Part shown: positions 6,032-13,064 of the stretch, piece after piece
Numbering within the stretch: position 1 is the stretch's first letter
How the letters are laid out: every line of letters starts with the position of its first letter
Assembly (NCBI GenBank): GCA_025456495.1
Contig: JALOKO010000040.1
Coordinates: 1 to 13,805, forward strand
Direction: 5' to 3'
DNA: 13,805 bases
Source: Bryobacterales bacterium
GTDB lineage: Bacteria > Acidobacteriota > Terriglobia > Bryobacterales > Bryobacteraceae
Position numbers and translations under genes: made by a program
The notes under the pieces: generated by a model
The model's database searches: none
The model's input: only the letters and a program-made list of their open reading frames with translations
Told to the model about the DNA's origin: nothing

Positions 6032-6718
6032 ATGACCGAGTCACAGGCGCACTACCAGATCATGCAGGCTCGCTGGCCCGAGGGGCCACGATGCCCGAAG
6101 TGTGGCCACCCGGCCAGCCTTCCGACTCTGGCCAGCCTTCCGAATCTGGCCAGCCTTCCGAATCTGGACAGCCCGTCCCAGGCGGAAGCCGTGCCTGCGG
6201 CCGCGTTGCGGCCCGTGTCTGCCCCCTCGTCCGCAATCCCCACGCCCTACGCCTGCGGCCAGTGCGGGAAGCGCTATTCCATGCTGTCCAACACGCGCCT
6301 GCAGGGAACCCGAATCGCGCTGAACCAGTGGGTGGATGCCATGCAGCTTGCGTGCGCCACGCCCGGCGGCGTCACGTCGCGCGAGTTGGCCGGTGGGCTA
6401 GGCATCACCCGGAAGTCCGCCACCTTGCTGCTTGCGCGCCTGCACGCCGGACGCTCCGCTGAGCCTTTACGTTCTTTATGGCGACGTGCGTTGCGGCGAC
6501 AGGTGGACGCCAAATCCCCCCCGGCATTGGCCGCGCAGCGGAAACAGGCCAAGGTGCTGTTGGACACATTGCAGCGCACCTCGGGCGCCAGCACGCCGCA
6601 TCCTGCGCAGTGGAAACGTGCCTCCGGCCATCCGGAATTCCGCGTCACCTTCTGGCCCTTGTCCTTGCCGGAGGCGCTACCAGCCTTTCTGCTAACCGGC
6701 AGGGATTCCACACTGTAG
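6032..6718 (+). CDS. Zinc-ribbon/HTH protein related to the IS1595-type transposase N-terminus, lacking the DDE domain
   Basis: The 228-residue product opens ARWPEGPRCPKCGH (13-26), has a second knuckle YACGQCGKRYS (73-83), then SNTRLQGTRIALNQWVDAMQLA and VTSRELAGGLGITRKSATLLLARLH. This is the zinc ribbon plus helix-turn-helix that starts IS1595/ISXO2-type transposases (RWPxGxxCPxCG, YxCxxCxxxFSxxTGTxxxxTRIPLxxW, SSxELAxxLGIxxKTAxxxLxRLR). After about residue 140 no DDE/DDN catalytic motif follows, only an arginine/alanine-rich tail, so it is not an active transposase. It may be a domesticated DNA-binding protein or a decayed end. The two CxxC pairs (21/24 and 75/78) are about 50 residues apart because an 18-base tandem repeat and an Ala/Pro/Ser stretch sit between them. 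No inverted repeats were seen nearby. Confidence 0.6.
   Translation: MTESQAHYQIMQARWPEGPRCPKCGHPASLPTLASLPNLASLPNLDSPSQAEAVPAAALRPVSAPSSAIPTPYACGQCGKRYSMLSNTRLQGTRIALNQWVDAMQLACATPGGVTSRELAGGLGITRKSATLLLARLHAGRSAEPLRSLWRRALRRQVDAKSPPALAAQRKQAKVLLDTLQRTSGASTPHPAQWKRASGHPEFRVTFWPLSLPEALPAFLLTGRDSTL
6113..6166. repeat. In-frame tandem repeat, 18 bases x 3, inside the zinc ribbon
   Basis: GCCAGCCTTCCGAATCTG occurs at 6131 and 6149, with a one-base variant (GACTCTG) at 6113. The encoded peptide is ASLPNL/T repeated, and a partial fourth unit follows. The repeat lies between the two CxxC knuckles of the surrounding gene and keeps the frame. Confidence 0.9.
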
Positions 6719-6752
6719 TCTTCCCTGCCCTCCCCTGGATCTCTGCCCCAGT

Positions 6753-6782
6753 CCTTCGACGAGGCCACCTTCGACGAGGCCA
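6753..6782. repeat. Tandem repeat, 15 bases x 2
   Basis: CCTTCGACGAGGCCA is repeated perfectly at 6753 and 6768 in the spacer between the zinc-ribbon gene and the Skp-like gene. Confidence 0.85.
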
Positions 6783-6851
6783 TCCGCGGACGCCGCGAAA
6801 TCCTGTGTTACCCTGAAAGGCGCGGGTGCGTCACACCGCTAGAGTATTCCC

Positions 6852-7373
6852 ATGCGATTGAATCTGAAACTACTTCTTCTTGCCGCCACCGTTGCGTTCC
6901 TGGGTTCTGTCTCTTTGATGGCCCAAGCCAAGGTGGGCATCATCAACATCCAGCGCGCCATGCTGGACACCGCCCAGATCAAGAAGGCTCAGGCTGAGCT
7001 TGAGGCCAAGTTCAAGCCTCGCCAGGACGAGTTGGAAGCGGTTTCCAAGGAGCTTCAGACCATCCAAAAGCAATTGGAGGGCGGCGCGCAGTCCCTCACG
7101 CCCTCGCAGACGGCGGAGTTGCAAAGCCGGGGTCAACTCCTCCAGCGTCGCGCGCAGCGCCTTCAGGAAGACCTGCAGGCCGACATCACTCGCGAACGAG
7201 ACGCCATCCTGGCTTCCGTTGGACAGCGTCTTCAGGAAATCGTGAACAAGATTGCGGCCGCCAAGGATCTGGATGTGCTGGTTGACGTCTCCAACGCGGT
7301 CTACTTCAAGCCGGCGCTGGAAGTCACCGATGAAGCGGTCGCGGCCTTCGACAAGGCCTACCCGGTGAACTAG
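6852..7373 (+). CDS. OmpH/Skp-family periplasmic chaperone
   Basis: The 173-residue product has a Sec signal peptide (MRLNLK, hydrophobic 7-22, likely cleavage AQA before KV at 26/27). The mature N-terminus KVGIINIQRAML is the usual first strand of OmpH/Skp proteins (K-I-x-V-V-D-x-x-x-x). Residues about 45-130 form a charged, Gln/Glu/Leu-rich coiled-coil arm with the typical LQRRAQRLQEDLQ segment. The end, ILASVGQRLQEIVNKIA then LDVLVDVSNAVYFKPALEVTDEAVAAFD, matches the family's return helix and closing strand. Skp trimers hold unfolded outer-membrane proteins in the periplasm. The usual partner bamA is not in the window. I leave the symbol empty because several paralogues of this family can occur in one genome. 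Confidence 0.88.
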   Translation: MRLNLKLLLLAATVAFLGSVSLMAQAKVGIINIQRAMLDTAQIKKAQAELEAKFKPRQDELEAVSKELQTIQKQLEGGAQSLTPSQTAELQSRGQLLQRRAQRLQEDLQADITRERDAILASVGQRLQEIVNKIAAAKDLDVLVDVSNAVYFKPALEVTDEAVAAFDKAYPVN

Positions 7374-7466
7374 TTCGGCATGGTCATCGCGCGGGGGGAA
7401 TGGCGCCCGCAGCCGTTTCCGGCCGGGAACTTTTCCCCGTTCGCGGAGTCTGCTTAAGCAGGCGAT

Positions 7467-7928
7467 ATGAGCGACTACCTTTCCAGTTATGGCGTCGTCG
7501 ACGCCCGTCGCGAGCGGTGGCGGAACCGCATTCTGGTTTCCCTGCTGGTGATTGCCGTCTCGTCGATCTCAGGGTATTTCTTCTTCCGCACCTACTTCGA
7601 AAAGCAGACCATGAATCGGTTCCTCGCCCTGCTGAAGGAACGTAACTACCCCGCCGCCCACGCCCTCTTCGGCTGCACCCCGGAAAATCCCTGTCGTGAC
7701 TACACCTACGAAAAGTTCCTTGAAGATTGGGGACCGGGCAGCCTATGGAGCGACACCCACTACGCGGAAGTGGCCAAGGTTCGCTATTGTGGCGATACGG
7801 TCATCTTCAACCTTCTCATCAAGGGCGACGATGTCAACCTGGTGGTGAACAAGGCAGACCAACAGATTGGTTTCGCGCCGTGGCCCAGTTGCACCGGCAC
7901 GATTGTGGAAATGGAAGTGCAGCGCTAG
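7467..7928 (+). CDS. Uncharacterised single-pass membrane protein with four cysteines
   Basis: I do not recognise a named family. The 153-residue product has a short basic cytoplasmic N-terminus (RRERWRNR, 14-21), one membrane helix (about 22-43, ILVSLLVIAVSSISGYFFF), and a roughly 105-residue domain that should face the periplasm. This domain starts with MNRFLALLKERNYPAAHALF, similar to the first helix of NTF2-like stress proteins (small domain, Y-x-x-A-Y-x-L-F), and has cysteines at 70, 76, 108 and 142 that could form two disulfides. It ends in alternating strands (VIFNLLIKG, VNLVVNK, GTIVEMEVQ). CAGGCG upstream of the ATG is a weak ribosome-binding site. It sits 93 bases after the Skp-like gene and 35 bases before glnB, so it may be cotranscribed with glnB-glnD. 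Confidence 0.75.
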   Translation: MSDYLSSYGVVDARRERWRNRILVSLLVIAVSSISGYFFFRTYFEKQTMNRFLALLKERNYPAAHALFGCTPENPCRDYTYEKFLEDWGPGSLWSDTHYAEVAKVRYCGDTVIFNLLIKGDDVNLVVNKADQQIGFAPWPSCTGTIVEMEVQR

Positions 7929-7963
7929 CCCTCAGCCGGATTCTGTTCCAGTCTGGACGCACC

Positions 7964-8302
7964 ATGAAGAAACTCGAAGCCATCATCCAGCCGTTCAAGA
8001 TGGAAGACGTCAAGCGGGCGCTTACTGACATCGGCGTGACCGGCATGACCATCACTGAGGTGAAAGGGCATGGGCGCCAGAAGGGCCACAAGGAGGTCTA
8101 TCGCGGCAACGAATACGTGGTGGATCTGCTGCCCAAGGTGAAAGTAGAAGTGGTGCTTGCCGACAACAAGGTAGAGGACGCCATTCAGGCCATCCTGGGC
8201 GCCGCGCGCACGGGCAAGATCGGCGACGGCAAGATCTTCCTGTACGAAGTGGCTGAGGCCATCCGGATCCGAAACGACGAACGTGGAGAAACTGCACTCT
8301 AG
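7964..8302 (+). CDS. glnB: Nitrogen regulatory protein PII
   Basis: The 112-residue product is the exact size of a PII protein. MKKLEAIIQPFKMEDVKRAL begins the first strand and helix. The T-loop contains KGHGRQKGH and YRGNEY (46-51), with Tyr51 the expected uridylylation site. TGKIGDGKIFL (about 83-93) is the second PROSITE-type signature, forming the B-loop that binds ATP/2-oxoglutarate. PII trimers sense ADP/ATP and 2-oxoglutarate and control glutamine synthetase, ammonium channels or transcription regulators. I chose ATG 7964 over longer upstream frames because the family begins MKKxEAIIxPFK. The next gene, glnD, starts inside this one and encodes the enzyme that modifies Tyr51. Neither amtB nor glnA is adjacent, so glnB against glnK cannot be decided from context. 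Confidence 0.96.
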   Translation: MKKLEAIIQPFKMEDVKRALTDIGVTGMTITEVKGHGRQKGHKEVYRGNEYVVDLLPKVKVEVVLADNKVEDAIQAILGAARTGKIGDGKIFLYEVAEAIRIRNDERGETAL

Positions 8303-10814
8303 CCAAGCCTGGAACCAGATCCGCGACCGGTTCTTTGAAACCCTGGACGGGTGCGCCTGCATGCGGGCCGTCAGTCCGCTGGTGGAGGCTGAGGTCCTGG
8401 CTGCCTTCCATCGCGCCTTACCGCAGGCTCCAGGCCCGGTGGCGCTGCTGGCCGTTGGCGGTTTCGGCCGAGGCGAACTTTTCCCCCACAGCGACATTGA
8501 CCTGCTGTTCCTGCACGCGGACGAAGTCGCCCCGCCACAAATGGCCATGCTTGTCGGACCGGTTTGCCAAACCCTCTGGGATCTTGGCCTTGAGCCATCC
8601 CATTCCGTCCACAGCCTGCGCGACATCACCCGCTTTCAGGCCGACAACGCCGAATTCTTCCTCAGCCTGCTGGATGCCCGTCCACTTGCGGGCCAACCGG
8701 CCCTGCTTGGCCAGTTTGATGCTGCTCGTACGGAGCTTCTGCGGGAAAAGCGTCCCCGGCTCACCGAACGCTTGTTCGATCTGATGGACGGCCGCTGGCG
8801 CCAGTTCTCCTTCACCATCCACCATCTGGAACCGGACATCAAGGACGGCCCCGGCGGACTGCGGGACCTCCACAGCCTTCGCTGGCTGGCGGCCCTCAAG
8901 CAGGAAACCCCCTTCTGGGATAGTCCCGGCCAATGGGAAACCTTTCAGGCCGAGGCCCTTCAGCAACTGGCTGGCATCCGTTGCTTTCTGCATTACCAGG
9001 AGGGCCGCAATCAGAACGTCCTGCGCTTCGATGCCCAGGAGGAGTGGCTCGACCTGCTTTGCCGCCGCGGCTGGGACGCCACCCAGTGGAGCCGTCAGCA
9101 CTATCGCCGCGGGCGCCAACTGCAGCGGGAACTCCAGCATTGGATGGAGCGCTACAGCCGTCCCGCCACCGCGCTCCAACGCGGCATCGCGGAATGGCGG
9201 GCACGCCTTAGCAACGCTGATTTCCTGGTCAGCCGCGGGATGGTGCTGCTGAAGTCTCCCAGCCAGCTAGACCAGGACCCCACCCTGGCCCTTCGGCTCT
9301 TTGCCTTCCTGTCCCGCCACGGCCTGCCGATTGCTGAGGACACCATTCGGCGGCTGCGCAAGGCCCTGCCGGCCTTCGTGCAATCCCTGGCCACCACCCC
9401 TGCGGCGGAAAGCAACAGCCAGCCCACCACGGAACCCACCGGCCTCCGCGACGCCCTGCTGCGGATCTGCGACGGCCCCCACGCTGATGTTGCGGTCCGC
9501 GCTATGGAAAGCGCCGGGTATCTGGCCGCCATCTTCCCCGAATGGCTGGACATTGAGGCGCTGCTGGTGCGCGATTACTACCATCGCTACACCGTTGACG
9601 AGCACACGCTCGTTTGCATTGATGCCCTGTGCGAACTGCTCCGCGGCCAGAAGAACCTTGACCCGCGCATGCTGGACATGGCCGAACAAACCGACGCGCG
9701 CGCCCTGCTGGTGCTGGCCCTGCTGTTCCATGACATCGGGAAGAAGGATGGCGTCGATGGTCACGAGCTACGTTCCCGCGAAGCCGCGCGCGTCGCCCTC
9801 CAACGGCTCCAGATGGAAGAACGCGACATCGACACCGTGTGCCTGCTGGTTCAGCAGCACCTGCTTCTGGCGCGCATGATGCGCAGCCGTGACCTGGCTG
9901 ACCCCGCCACCGGAGCCGAGCTGGCGTCCGTTCTAGGCTCGCTGCCCAATCTCCGTATGCTTACGTTGGTTACCTACGCTGACATCCGTGGCGTCTTCCC
10001 CGGCGCGCTTAGCCCCTGGCGTATGGACCAGCTCTGGAGCGCCTTCCGGATTGCCCAGCTGGCGATGGAAGACCGCGTCGCGCAGGAGCGCATCCGGCCC
10101 GCCGCCAGCTATAGCTCGCAGGAGTTGCGCTACATGGAGGGCTTCTCCACTCGCTACACGCGCCTCTTCCTCCCGGCTCAGGTCCATGACCATTTCCTGC
10201 TGTATCAGGAGATGCTTCGCGGAGCCAGCGGCCTGCGCCTGCGCGCCGTGGAGAGCAGCTTTGAGTTGATTGCCGTCTGCCAGGACGCCCCCATGCGCTT
10301 TGCTGAGGTCGCCGGCCTCCTGGCCGCGTTGGGTCACAACATCCTGGTGGCCGACGCCTTCCGCAACGCTCATGGCGTCATGCTGCTCCGCTTCCGCTTT
10401 GAAGACCCCGGGCGCGGCCTCACCCTGAATCCGGAAGACCTTGACCGGCTTGCCCATCGCCTCCACAGCGTGCTCTACCACCAGGCCACCGCGGCCGCCA
10501 TCGCGCCCCGGCGCGGGCAGCCCCGCCTCTCCCGTGGCCAGCGCCACCTTGAGCCCTACGTCTACAGCCGCAACGATGTCTCCCCCACCCTCACCATGTT
10601 TGAGGTGGGCGCCGCTGACCGTCCCGGCTTACTTTACGACATCGCCCGCACGCTGGCCGCCAATGGCTGCACCATCGATGTGCTGATTGTGGAAACCCGC
10701 GCCCATCGGGCCTTCGACACCCTGTACGTTCAAAAGATGGGCAGGGAACTCACCGCTGACGAACAGGCTGAAGTCACCGTCGCCCTGCTGCAAGTGCTGC
10801 GTTCCGGACGTTAG
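8283..10814 (+). CDS. glnD: [Protein-PII] uridylyltransferase / uridylyl-removing enzyme
   Basis: The 843-residue bifunctional enzyme adds UMP to PII when glutamine is low and removes it when glutamine is high. Domains in order: nucleotidyltransferase with GGFGRGELFPHSDIDLL (59-75; D71 and D73 bind metal); the GlnD-specific helical part with EPDIKDGPGGLRDLH; an HD hydrolase with DEHT (about 440) and FHDIGKKDG (about 482-490); and two C-terminal ACT domains (about 658 and 769, the second TMFEVGAADRPGLLYDIA) that bind glutamine. The start is GTG 8283, 20 bases inside glnB. No clear ribosome-binding site precedes it, suggesting translation coupled to glnB. A Ser/Thr/Pro-rich linker (TTPAAESNSQPTTEPTG) separates the helical and HD parts. 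All catalytic motifs look intact. It ends 16 bases from the convergent acyltransferase gene. Confidence 0.96.
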   Translation: MEKLHSSQAWNQIRDRFFETLDGCACMRAVSPLVEAEVLAAFHRALPQAPGPVALLAVGGFGRGELFPHSDIDLLFLHADEVAPPQMAMLVGPVCQTLWDLGLEPSHSVHSLRDITRFQADNAEFFLSLLDARPLAGQPALLGQFDAARTELLREKRPRLTERLFDLMDGRWRQFSFTIHHLEPDIKDGPGGLRDLHSLRWLAALKQETPFWDSPGQWETFQAEALQQLAGIRCFLHYQEGRNQNVLRFDAQEEWLDLLCRRGWDATQWSRQHYRRGRQLQRELQHWMERYSRPATALQRGIAEWRARLSNADFLVSRGMVLLKSPSQLDQDPTLALRLFAFLSRHGLPIAEDTIRRLRKALPAFVQSLATTPAAESNSQPTTEPTGLRDALLRICDGPHADVAVRAMESAGYLAAIFPEWLDIEALLVRDYYHRYTVDEHTLVCIDALCELLRGQKNLDPRMLDMAEQTDARALLVLALLFHDIGKKDGVDGHELRSREAARVALQRLQMEERDIDTVCLLVQQHLLLARMMRSRDLADPATGAELASVLGSLPNLRMLTLVTYADIRGVFPGALSPWRMDQLWSAFRIAQLAMEDRVAQERIRPAASYSSQELRYMEGFSTRYTRLFLPAQVHDHFLLYQEMLRGASGLRLRAVESSFELIAVCQDAPMRFAEVAGLLAALGHNILVADAFRNAHGVMLLRFRFEDPGRGLTLNPEDLDRLAHRLHSVLYHQATAAAIAPRRGQPRLSRGQRHLEPYVYSRNDVSPTLTMFEVGAADRPGLLYDIARTLAANGCTIDVLIVETRAHRAFDTLYVQKMGRELTADEQAEVTVALLQVLRSGR

Positions 10815-10830
10815 CGCGGGGCTTGCCCCC

Positions 10831-12060
10831 CTACGGTTTCATCCCGAACAGCAATCGCGTCAAGGCCGTTCTGCGCACCACTTCCACCGCCATCCAACTC
10901 CCCAGGAAAGTCGACGCGGCCACCACCGCGAACTTCGGCCAAACGCCCCAGTCCCACTGGATGACGTAGAAGCCCACGGCGATCATGATGGTCTGATGGA
11001 CGATGTAGAACGGGTACACCGCTTCCGTGGCATAGCGCAACGCCGGCCCACCGTCGCGGATGTGGCGTCGCGCCATCCCCACCAGCGCCATCACCCACGT
11101 AAAGCCGAAGTAGGCCTGCACCAGCTCCCGTAGAATGGTGCGCGGCACATCCGGCAGCAGCACTGTTGCGGGCAGCGCGCGCAGCGCGAAGAACAGCGCC
11201 GCCACCACCACGCCGCCCACGGCGAACTCGCCCGCGCGCTTCGTGATGAGGTCAAGGAATCTTCGGTTTGACGCAATCGTGAAGCCCCATAGGAACGTCA
11301 CGAAGGCCCCCGTCAGGTTGGCCCAGTCCGCAACCAGATTGTGTGTGGTTGGCCAGTGCGGACCCAGCGTCATACCCACCACGATGTTCGGGACGTTCAT
11401 CAGATAGATGGCGGCCGGCCAGCGCTGAAACCAGTCCACGAGGGCATTCACCGCGCGCTGCCCGGCCGCTGACCGCACCCAGCGAAAGAAGGGGATTCCC
11501 ACCAGCGAGTACACCAGGATGTACAACACAAACCACAGGTGGTGCCAACTGAAGTTCCCTTCCGGATACGGCTGCATCTGCAACACCGTGGGATACCATT
11601 CCACATAGGTTACGGTGGCGCCTCGCCAAAGCCGCTCAAAGTAAATCTGCGGCGGAACCACCACGAACATGCCGAACACCAAAGGCACGAACAGGCGCCG
11701 CGTGCGTTCGCTTGCAAAGCGCCAGTAGCTGCGACGGCGCAGGCTGAAACTCACCGCGGCCCCCGCCACAAGAAAGAGCAGGGGCAGCCGCCACCGGTTC
11801 ACCAGCAGCATCAGCCATTCCAGGACCTCACTGGTTTCGGGGTTTTTGATGTGGAAGTCCCACCGCACGAACAGCATCCCCGTGTGGTAGAGGATCAGCA
11901 TCCCGAAGGCGAAGACACGCAGCCAGTCCAGGCCGTACTCGCGTGCCGGTCCCGCGCTCTCGTGTGCCGGTCCTGCGCTCTCGTGGGCCAGTCCCGCGCT
12001 CTCGTGGGCCGGAAAGCGGCCCGATTCCGGTGCGTCGGACGGGGTGGCGCTAGGCATCAT
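10831..12060 (-). CDS. Acyltransferase 3 family membrane protein (OpgC/OafA-like)
   Basis: The 409-residue product is a polytopic membrane protein with about ten hydrophobic segments. The first, YGLDWLRVFAFGMLILYHTG (42-61), has the D-x-x-R and downstream His (D45, R48, H59) typical of acyltransferase-3 proteins. RWRLPLLFLVAGAAVSFSL then RTRRLFVPLVFG follow the family pattern, as does a late FYIVHQTIMIAVGF. Members transfer acetyl or succinyl groups across the membrane to sugars of the envelope, glucans or antibiotics; OpgC-like proteins succinylate periplasmic glucans. The substrate here cannot be told. The N-terminal tail before the first helix contains an AHESAGP repeat (18-40). The gene follows folK by 54 bases on the same strand, probably with its own promoter, since no functional link to folate is apparent. 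Confidence 0.85.
   Translation of the reverse strand: MMPSATPSDAPESGRFPAHESAGLAHESAGPAHESAGPAREYGLDWLRVFAFGMLILYHTGMLFVRWDFHIKNPETSEVLEWLMLLVNRWRLPLLFLVAGAAVSFSLRRRSYWRFASERTRRLFVPLVFGMFVVVPPQIYFERLWRGATVTYVEWYPTVLQMQPYPEGNFSWHHLWFVLYILVYSLVGIPFFRWVRSAAGQRAVNALVDWFQRWPAAIYLMNVPNIVVGMTLGPHWPTTHNLVADWANLTGAFVTFLWGFTIASNRRFLDLITKRAGEFAVGGVVVAALFFALRALPATVLLPDVPRTILRELVQAYFGFTWVMALVGMARRHIRDGGPALRYATEAVYPFYIVHQTIMIAVGFYVIQWDWGVWPKFAVVAASTFLGSWMAVEVVRRTALTRLLFGMKP
11938..12019. repeat. In-frame tandem repeat, 21 bases x about 4, in acyltransferase N-terminal tail
   Basis: Units start at 11938, 11959, 11980 and 12001 (last one incomplete and diverging). They share CTCGTG, then GCC-GGTCC-GCGCT, with single-base differences. 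On the coding strand they give AHESAGP heptads. The tail is upstream of the first membrane helix and probably disordered, so expansion is tolerated. Confidence 0.9.
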
Positions 12061-12065
12061 GGTCC

Positions 12066-12071
12066 ACTATA
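12066..12071 (-). promoter_or_regulatory. Possible -10 box just ahead of the acyltransferase start
   Basis: On the minus strand TATAGT (12071 to 12066) lies five bases before the ATG at 12060. This would place transcription start at or next to the start codon and give a leaderless message. No good -35 hexamer is found 16-18 bases upstream, and no ribosome-binding site is evident either. Confidence 0.25.
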
Positions 12072-12114
12072 CGAAACTACGTGGGAATTCGTTCGCCGCC
12101 CCAGAGCGAATGCC

Positions 12115-12651
12115 TTAACGCGCCATGCGCGGCGCCGGCTGATCCTCAAGCCACGCGCCCAATGCCAGCCGCTCCACCCCCTCGGCCACGCCCAGCGCTT
12201 GCAGGTGGGCCGCGATCGTGCGACCCGTCCCCGGATGAATCCACTCCGGCACAATCTCCGCCAACGGAGCCAGCACGAAGTGGCGCTCCACCAGCCGCGG
12301 ATGCGGGACCTGCAGATCCTCGTCGTCCACCTGCAGCCCCTCCCACAGCAGGATATCCAGGTCAATCAACCGCGGACCATTGCGGATATCGCGCACCCGC
12401 CCCATCCGCTGCTCCACTTCCAGCAAGGCCCGCAGCAGTTCCACCGGCGCCAGCGCCGTCTCTACCATCACCGCGGCGTTCAAGAACCAGTCCTGCTGCA
12501 GATATCCCACCGGGGCCGTGCGGTACAACGACGACACCGCGCGCAGGGTGGCAAAGGCCCCCATCGCGTTCACCGCGCACTGCAGGTTCCGCTGCTTCTC
12601 ACCCAGGTTGCTTCCCAGCCCCAGGCAAACGCGGCTGCCATCCCCGGGCAT
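12115..12651 (-). CDS. folK: 2-amino-4-hydroxy-6-hydroxymethyldihydropteridine diphosphokinase (HPPK)
   Basis: The 178-residue product transfers pyrophosphate from ATP to 6-hydroxymethyl-dihydropterin, producing the substrate of FolP. Visible motifs are LGLGSNLGEKQRNLQ (10-24), SSLYRTAPVGYLQQDWFLNAAV (40-61; the pterin-binding loop and conserved FLN), and the HPPK signature RNGPRLIDLDILL (90-102) with the two magnesium aspartates D97 and D99. VPHPRLVERHFVLAPLAEIVP (115-135) is the conserved end. The length is normal, with a short extra tail. The ATG (12651-12649) shares one base with the folB stop (TGATG), so it is translationally coupled in a folP-folB-folK operon. Confidence 0.95.
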   Translation of the reverse strand: MPGDGSRVCLGLGSNLGEKQRNLQCAVNAMGAFATLRAVSSLYRTAPVGYLQQDWFLNAAVMVETALAPVELLRALLEVEQRMGRVRDIRNGPRLIDLDILLWEGLQVDDEDLQVPHPRLVERHFVLAPLAEIVPEWIHPGTGRTIAAHLQALGVAEGVERLALGAWLEDQPAPRMAR

Positions 12652-13064
12652 CAGGCGCCACCTGACGCCGCAGGCCCCTCTGCTTGGGCCGCCCGCTGGC
12701 CGCGCGGTTGAAAGCGCTCAATCTCCACCGCCGCCGCCGCCACGCCTCTTGCCCGCAAGGCCTCTGGCTTGCGCAGCAGCAGGCGCACCGCAGCAATGGG
12801 AAACTGTCGCAGCAGCGTGGCGCAGATCGTCTCTGCCAGGGATTCAATCAGTACCCAATCGCGCGCGCCGGCGACAAAGTGGATGCAGTCCACCACCTGC
12901 GCGTAGTCCACCGTATCGGCGATGCTTTCACTGTAGGCAGCCGCACGCAGGTCGGTGCGCAGGGTCACATCCAGCACCAGTTCCTGCGCCTTTGCGCGCT
13001 CCTCGGCGGGCACGCCAATCCGGCAGGGCACGGTGATTCCATAGAGGTGAATGAGGTCGTTCAT
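12651..13064 (-). CDS. folB: Dihydroneopterin aldolase
   Basis: The 137-residue product splits dihydroneopterin into 6-hydroxymethyl-dihydropterin and glycolaldehyde, one step before FolK. Motifs: LYGITVPCRIGVPAEER (7-23; conserved I-G-V-x-x-x-E), a core SIADTVDYAQVV (47-58; Tyr54), LIESLAETI (72-80; the pterin-anchoring Glu74), and LLLRKPEAL (96-103; Lys99 is the catalytic lysine). I chose ATG 13064 although the frame stays open far upstream, because homology begins at MNDLIHLYGI and this ATG overlaps the folP stop as ATGA. The last 18 or so residues (RGQRAAQAEGPAASGGA) go beyond the usual roughly 120-residue length and look disordered. Confidence 0.94.
   Translation of the reverse strand: MNDLIHLYGITVPCRIGVPAEERAKAQELVLDVTLRTDLRAAAYSESIADTVDYAQVVDCIHFVAGARDWVLIESLAETICATLLRQFPIAAVRLLLRKPEALRARGVAAAAVEIERFQPRGQRAAQAEGPAASGGA

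Noticed and set aside
10817..10830. Short GGGG/CCCC hairpin between convergent glnD and the acyltransferase gene
   Set aside because: The stem is only four base pairs with a four-base loop and no T-run on either side, so it is not a convincing terminator.
11539..12711. 390-residue plus-strand ORF across acyltransferase and folK
   Set aside because: It is antisense to two well-supported genes, and is His/Pro/Arg-rich with no recognisable domain.
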